Source of the DNA: Timema cristinae
Lineage: Eukaryota; Arthropoda; Insecta; Phasmatodea; Timematidae
Assembly (NCBI GenBank): GCA_039000515.1
Contig: JBCFYV010000012.1
Location: forward strand, 36,884,387-36,948,386
DNA length: 64,000 nucleotides
Direction: 5' to 3'
A model generated the notes under the pieces. The model worked only from the letters and a program-made list of their open reading frames with translations. It was not told the origin of the DNA and did no database searches. Below, piece by piece: positions 1-64,000 of this stretch; positions within the stretch are counted from its first letter, which is position 1, and each line of letters begins with the position of its first letter. A program made the position numbers and the translations under genes.

Positions 1-71
1 GTATCGAATGATACATATTGTAATCTTGAACATTCTCTAAACGGGAAGTTTGGTTCTTTTTGTTCTGTCAG

Positions 72-60045
<59,974 letters not shown>

Positions 60046-60960
60046 CCTAAACGACGATCTCTCTTTTGTACAGTTAATATTATTAAGATTTGTGTACAAA
60101 TATAGTTGGATAATGATAGAAATAACTTTATCTGTGTGTGCAAGAATTCTTTTCTTATCTGAATCCTACTGTACTTTAGTTAGGTTTCATTATATTATGT
60201 AGAGCAATGGTGGGGTAAACTTATTTTTATAGGGGTCACTAAAAATTACCTCACATGGACCGTGCTGAAAATGTCAAAAAATCGAATTTATCAACAACTG
60301 ACGATTATCGACACTGCTGTAGAGAGCAATATTCGCCTGTTTTGTGTATAGCTCTGAGCTTTGTATTCATATTTCCTAGTATATTAAAAATATGTCTACT
60401 CCTGATCCTTCATACATAATATCATGCGGGTAAAAATAGGTATTTAAAAAACCAGCTAAGTCTATCTTTGAGGGTTGAGTTGTTTCCCCATCCTGAAGAA
60501 GAATATATTATCACCTTTCCTATATTAGTTTTTCTCACAAGCATTTTGAATATAGAATAATTTGTGAGCTTTAAGAGTCGATTATATCGATGAAATCCCA
60601 ACTCAAATAGTAAGTAATATTTTAAAATAAATATTTGTTAAAAAAATACAATGCTATAATTTTTTTTTTGTGAAGAATAACATCTAGACATAAACATCAA
60701 GATGTCATTTTTAACAAAAATTTTAATTTTACTATAATGTTTTATTTATAAGTATGTAGTATTTGTAAAACCTTATAATATTTATAAAATAACAAATAAT
60801 TATATAAAATTTGTTTCTTAAATCTATTAAAGCCTATTTCGTCTCCATTCCAGCACTGCTATCGTTGTCAATTGGTCAGGATGGCTTTTAGGAATGGGTG
60901 CACAGTGCGAGACATAGATGTGCAGTTTGATGTTATTTATTGAATGGTGTTAACAGTCTA
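60046..60960 (+). other. Probable NOS 3' UTR and downstream flank
   Basis: AT-rich sequence after the stop with no open frame. An AATAAA hexamer at 60626-60631 is one possible polyadenylation signal; a hAT-like fragment may start near 60205 (gtggggtaaactta...). The transcript end cannot be fixed from sequence alone. Confidence 0.4.
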
Positions 60961-60963
60961 CAG

Positions 60964-62442
60964 AAGGGGTCTCCAAACTATTTTGTGCCTGGAGCACATA
61001 ATATAGTTCACACATTTTTGCAGGGCAAAGAAAATAATAAGCTATAAATGAATGAATAACTTTCATTTGAATCTTTTTGGAACAATCAGCATGATATAAT
61101 TCAAAACGAAAAAAAATGCAACAATTACAAAGAAAGGCAGCAGGGTATACATATTTTCAAGACACAACAACTCATATTTACTATGAGCTAGCCTTTGGAG
61201 ATTTCAAAATAACTAACAAAGCATGGAGTTTTGCATAACAAAATCAGTGGGAATGATAGAACTAATTAGAACTAATTTTATAACTTCAAATTGTTGCTGA
61301 ATTCAGGTTTCAATTTGAGTGACAATTATTAGAACGGACTTCAAATTCTCATAAGATCAATTTGTTCGATGTTTGGACTTGACATACTTCATTATTGAGA
61401 GAGTTTGTTCACACAGGTATGTTGTAACAAAAACTTACACAAATCCACAAGCATATCTCTTCAAATTTAGAAACGGCTCAGGCTGCAAGATTTATAAATT
61501 TGAATCATATTTATTTCTTTATATTTGTCTTTCATCATGTCATCTGATCGTAGATCAATAATTTCCATTTGTAACTGACTCGGGAGTGTTTCAAACATGG
61601 CATTAAAATTGATTTTGAAAAGGTCGTATGTCATCTGTTTTCCCACCAAGATCATAAAATCGTTCCTAGAGTTGTTGTTTTTTGCAACTCAGAAATGAAT
61701 TTTATTGCAAATAAAAAATATAGTGCTTCACGTTCTTCATGAAATTTTTAACAACATGGGAAATGAACCAAATTATGAGCTTTCATCAGTAGGCCTACTT
61801 CGAGTAGTATCAATTGTGTCCTGAATTCTTGACTTGCGCGAATATATCACAAGTCAAATTTGTTTGCAGCATGAAACTTCAGATTCAATTGAGTCATATG
61901 GCAGGTCACATCTACAAAAGATACCAGTTTCCAAAGCCAGTCAGTGTTTGATAAAATGGGTCGAGGCAGGCTCTTCTTTGTGAGAAATTAAACAATTTAT
62001 TTTATGAGTTGGAAGAACCACAATAGAAATTTTCCACAGTTAAGCCTTCAAACTGCTGTGTAATTAGACAAGTCAAGGAACACAGAATAAGTTTATTTAA
62101 AAAATATCACAAAACTGGCAAGGACTAAGCCCGTGTTATCAAAATAAATTCACTGTCATAACAACCGGTTTCAATTAAGAAACCGGTGCAATGAAGAAAC
62201 ATAGGCTTTGAGAATCCACCAACCAAAACTTTCTTTAACCTAGAAATGTTCTTTCCTCCATCAATTGATATGTACTGCAGTTTATTTCACTCCAGGATAT
62301 ATTGTCGCAGCTATTTGAATTCTTACTATGCTGTCCATACTATACGTGGTGAAGAAATGATAAAGGCAAATCACATTTGTTTTTTGATAACATCTTGTGG
62401 CGAGCTGGATGCGGCCTACGGGCCATATTTTGGAAAGTCCTA
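60964..62442 (-). mobile_element. Decayed hAT transposon with perfect 8-bp target duplication
   Basis: GTCTACAG flanks it at 60956-60963 and 62443-62450. Tips AAGGGGTCTCCAAACTATTT and ATATTTTGGAAAGTCCTA are imperfect inverted repeats. Transposase relics lie on the minus strand (next entry). Confidence 0.88.
61270..62300 (-). pseudogene. hAT transposase relic (GTF2IRD2/ZBED5-like lineage)
   Basis: Minus-strand fragments in different frames match the family in order: YISIDGGKN near 62260 (the catalytic-core S-x-D-G-x-x-N), LPSQLQMEIIDLRSDDMMKD at about 61560, then TYLCEQTLSIMKYVKSKHR near 61400 (the hAT dimerisation C-terminus, usually TY.CEQ.FS.MK..KSK.R). Stops and frameshifts separate them; the protein cannot be made. 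Confidence 0.8.
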
Positions 62443-62450
62443 GTCTACAG

Positions 62451-63254
62451 AATGGCTACAATAGAGGTGATGGTAATTGTCTATATTAGTAAAATATATT
62501 GAAACGTGAAAACCACCACTCCAGTAACCCGGGCGTTAACTAACGTGTCCATGTTTGATGCCCGTGTGACAGACTATATTGTGTCTAAATCTCTATCTGA
62601 CCACTACTGTGACTATCACGACTACAAAATGTCACACACGGCATCCTGGGCTAAAAACGTCCGTCTTGCTAAATGGCTGATATGAGAAAGGGGGCTATCT
62701 CTCTAGATTTTGTCAATCGTCAACTTGAAGGAGTAGACTCCCCCTTAGTTGTTATGTCCTTCCGACCAATGAGATTTTTCAATTAAGTACTATATTGCTA
62801 AATAAGCTTGCTCATCATTGAGATACATCCAATATGGCGGTTGCACTCAACTCATTACTCGGTTTACTGGCAATTGAGTCCAAATGTTTTAATTTCTTAC
62901 ATTACACAATATAATTATGTCTTACGAGAGAATATTAACTAAGCAAAGAAAGATAAAGTTTTGTAATTTTCAAAATGATTTACATTATTGATTATTTTTT
63001 TCATTTGTTAGTGACACAAAACTACTCAACCTAAAAAACATAATCAGGAAGATGGATTTTAAGGAAATAACTATCCAGAATGGCCGACCGCACACCTTTA
63101 AATTTCTTGACCATAAAGCATTATACTAGGAACGCCAACGAATTTAACATGACAGCAGTAGCACTATATGTATTTTTCATTTTATTAGTAAGTCTAACAC
63201 AAGTGTCATTAACGACTTGTTTTAAAAGGTGGAAAGGAGTAAGGTAGCTTAGAA
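62451..63254. other. Downstream intergenic sequence
   Basis: AT-rich with no recognised gene or repeat; short strings such as AATATGGCGGTTGC near 62832 resemble transposon interiors but are not diagnostic. Confidence 0.5.
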
Positions 63255-63538
63255 TTATTATTATTATTAGCACCGCGTCTTACTACCCGTTCGGGTTATA
63301 CGCACTTAAGCTAATGTGTAATGGTAGGGTGATTGTGAGATGAAATGAAGGACCTACAGTTTAACGTGGAATCCGAACCACGGTGGCAGCCTGGCATTCC
63401 CCACATTCACAAGATGTATTGTCAGAGGTGAAGGAAGGGTTTGGTAATCCGATAAATCTGTGCCGGGACCGAGGATTGAACCCCGGACCCTCAGCACAGA
63501 AGTCAGACACCTTACCCCTAGACCACCAGGTCACCTAC
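63255..63538 (-). mobile_element. SINE family A, antisense, with 12-bp target duplication
   Basis: (ATT)n then AGCACCGCGTCTTACTACCC at the low end, and CTAGACCACCAGGTCACC at the high end. GGTAGCTTAGAA lies at 63243-63254 and 63539-63550. Confidence 0.93.
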
Positions 63539-63629
63539 GGTAGCTTAGAAGAAATGAAATTTTTCACATTGTGTATCCCATTTAATTCTATTTGAAATTA
63601 ATTATATTTTAAAATATGATTAGGCTATA

Positions 63630-64000
63630 ACTACAAAGACAAATAGAAGTGTCTTAGACTACTAATCAGAGACATAGCAGTGTCTTAGGCTGCACTCACC
63701 AGATACATAGCAGAAGAGTCTTAGGCTATAACCACAAAAGACATAGCAGTGTCTAATTATATATTCACCAAATACATTGCAGTGTCTTAGGTTATATTCA
63801 CCAAAGATAAAGCAGTGTTTCAGCCAAAACTCACCAGAGACATAGTAGTGTTACAGCCACTACACACAAGAGACATAGTAGTGTAATAGGATATAAACAC
63901 TAGAGACATAACAGTGACGTAGGCTCTACTCATCAGAATTATAGCAGTTTCTTAGGCTATAAACACCTGTCACGTTGCAGTATCTTAGGCTCCACTCACC
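63630..64000 (+). repeat. About 33-bp tandem array at the window end
   Basis: About eleven degenerate units of GACATAGCAGTGTCTTAGGCTATACTCACCA; it runs off the window. Confidence 0.92.

Overview
This 64 kb window is animal nuclear DNA. It is AT-rich and intron-dominated, full of SINEs and DNA transposons, and carries no bacterial-style gene organisation. One host gene spans nearly all of it on the + strand: a nitric oxide synthase (NOS). I could place 20 coding exons, from position 72 (mid oxygenase domain) to a stop codon at 60043-60045. The 5' part, including the heme-ligating cysteine, lies upstream of the window. The protein resembles arthropod NOS (C-terminal RYHEDIFGITL followed by TARIQMA). 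I therefore infer an arthropod, probably an insect and possibly a hemipteroid one; the order is a guess.

Layout of the gene: exons 1-5 (72-10375) encode the rest of the oxygenase domain. Exons 5-6 encode the calmodulin-binding helix. Exons 6-10 encode the FMN flavodoxin domain, with a very large acidic insertion in exon 9 (32376-33086) where the autoinhibitory loop of other NOS proteins sits. Exons 11-16 encode the FAD/connecting region. Exons 17-20 encode the NADPH-binding domain and C-terminal tail. All splice junctions keep frame except exon 13 to exon 14, where the simple GT-AG junction is one base out.

Introns hold most of the sequence. Intron 1 contains a PIF/Harbinger-like element with a MADF-like ORF remnant. 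Intron 7 (13.5 kb) contains a large foldback element and an internally deleted 6.0 kb Polinton/Maverick-like element (18152-24127). The Polinton inserted into a SINE with a 6-bp target duplication and carries a broken type-B DNA polymerase gene. Other introns hold hAT-type elements, nested tRNA-derived SINEs, several minisatellites, and three decayed tandem copies of half of exon 19. One 65-bp array copies a splice-acceptor-like sequence about ten times, ending at the true acceptor of exon 16. Downstream of the gene lie a decayed hAT transposon (60964-62442), an antisense SINE and a roughly 33-bp tandem array reaching the window end.

Most short ORFs in the window are chance or repeat-derived and are not listed. 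Coordinates of exons come from splice consensus plus homology to NOS remembered from family knowledge; repeat boundaries come from terminal repeats and target-site duplications where visible, and are approximate otherwise.
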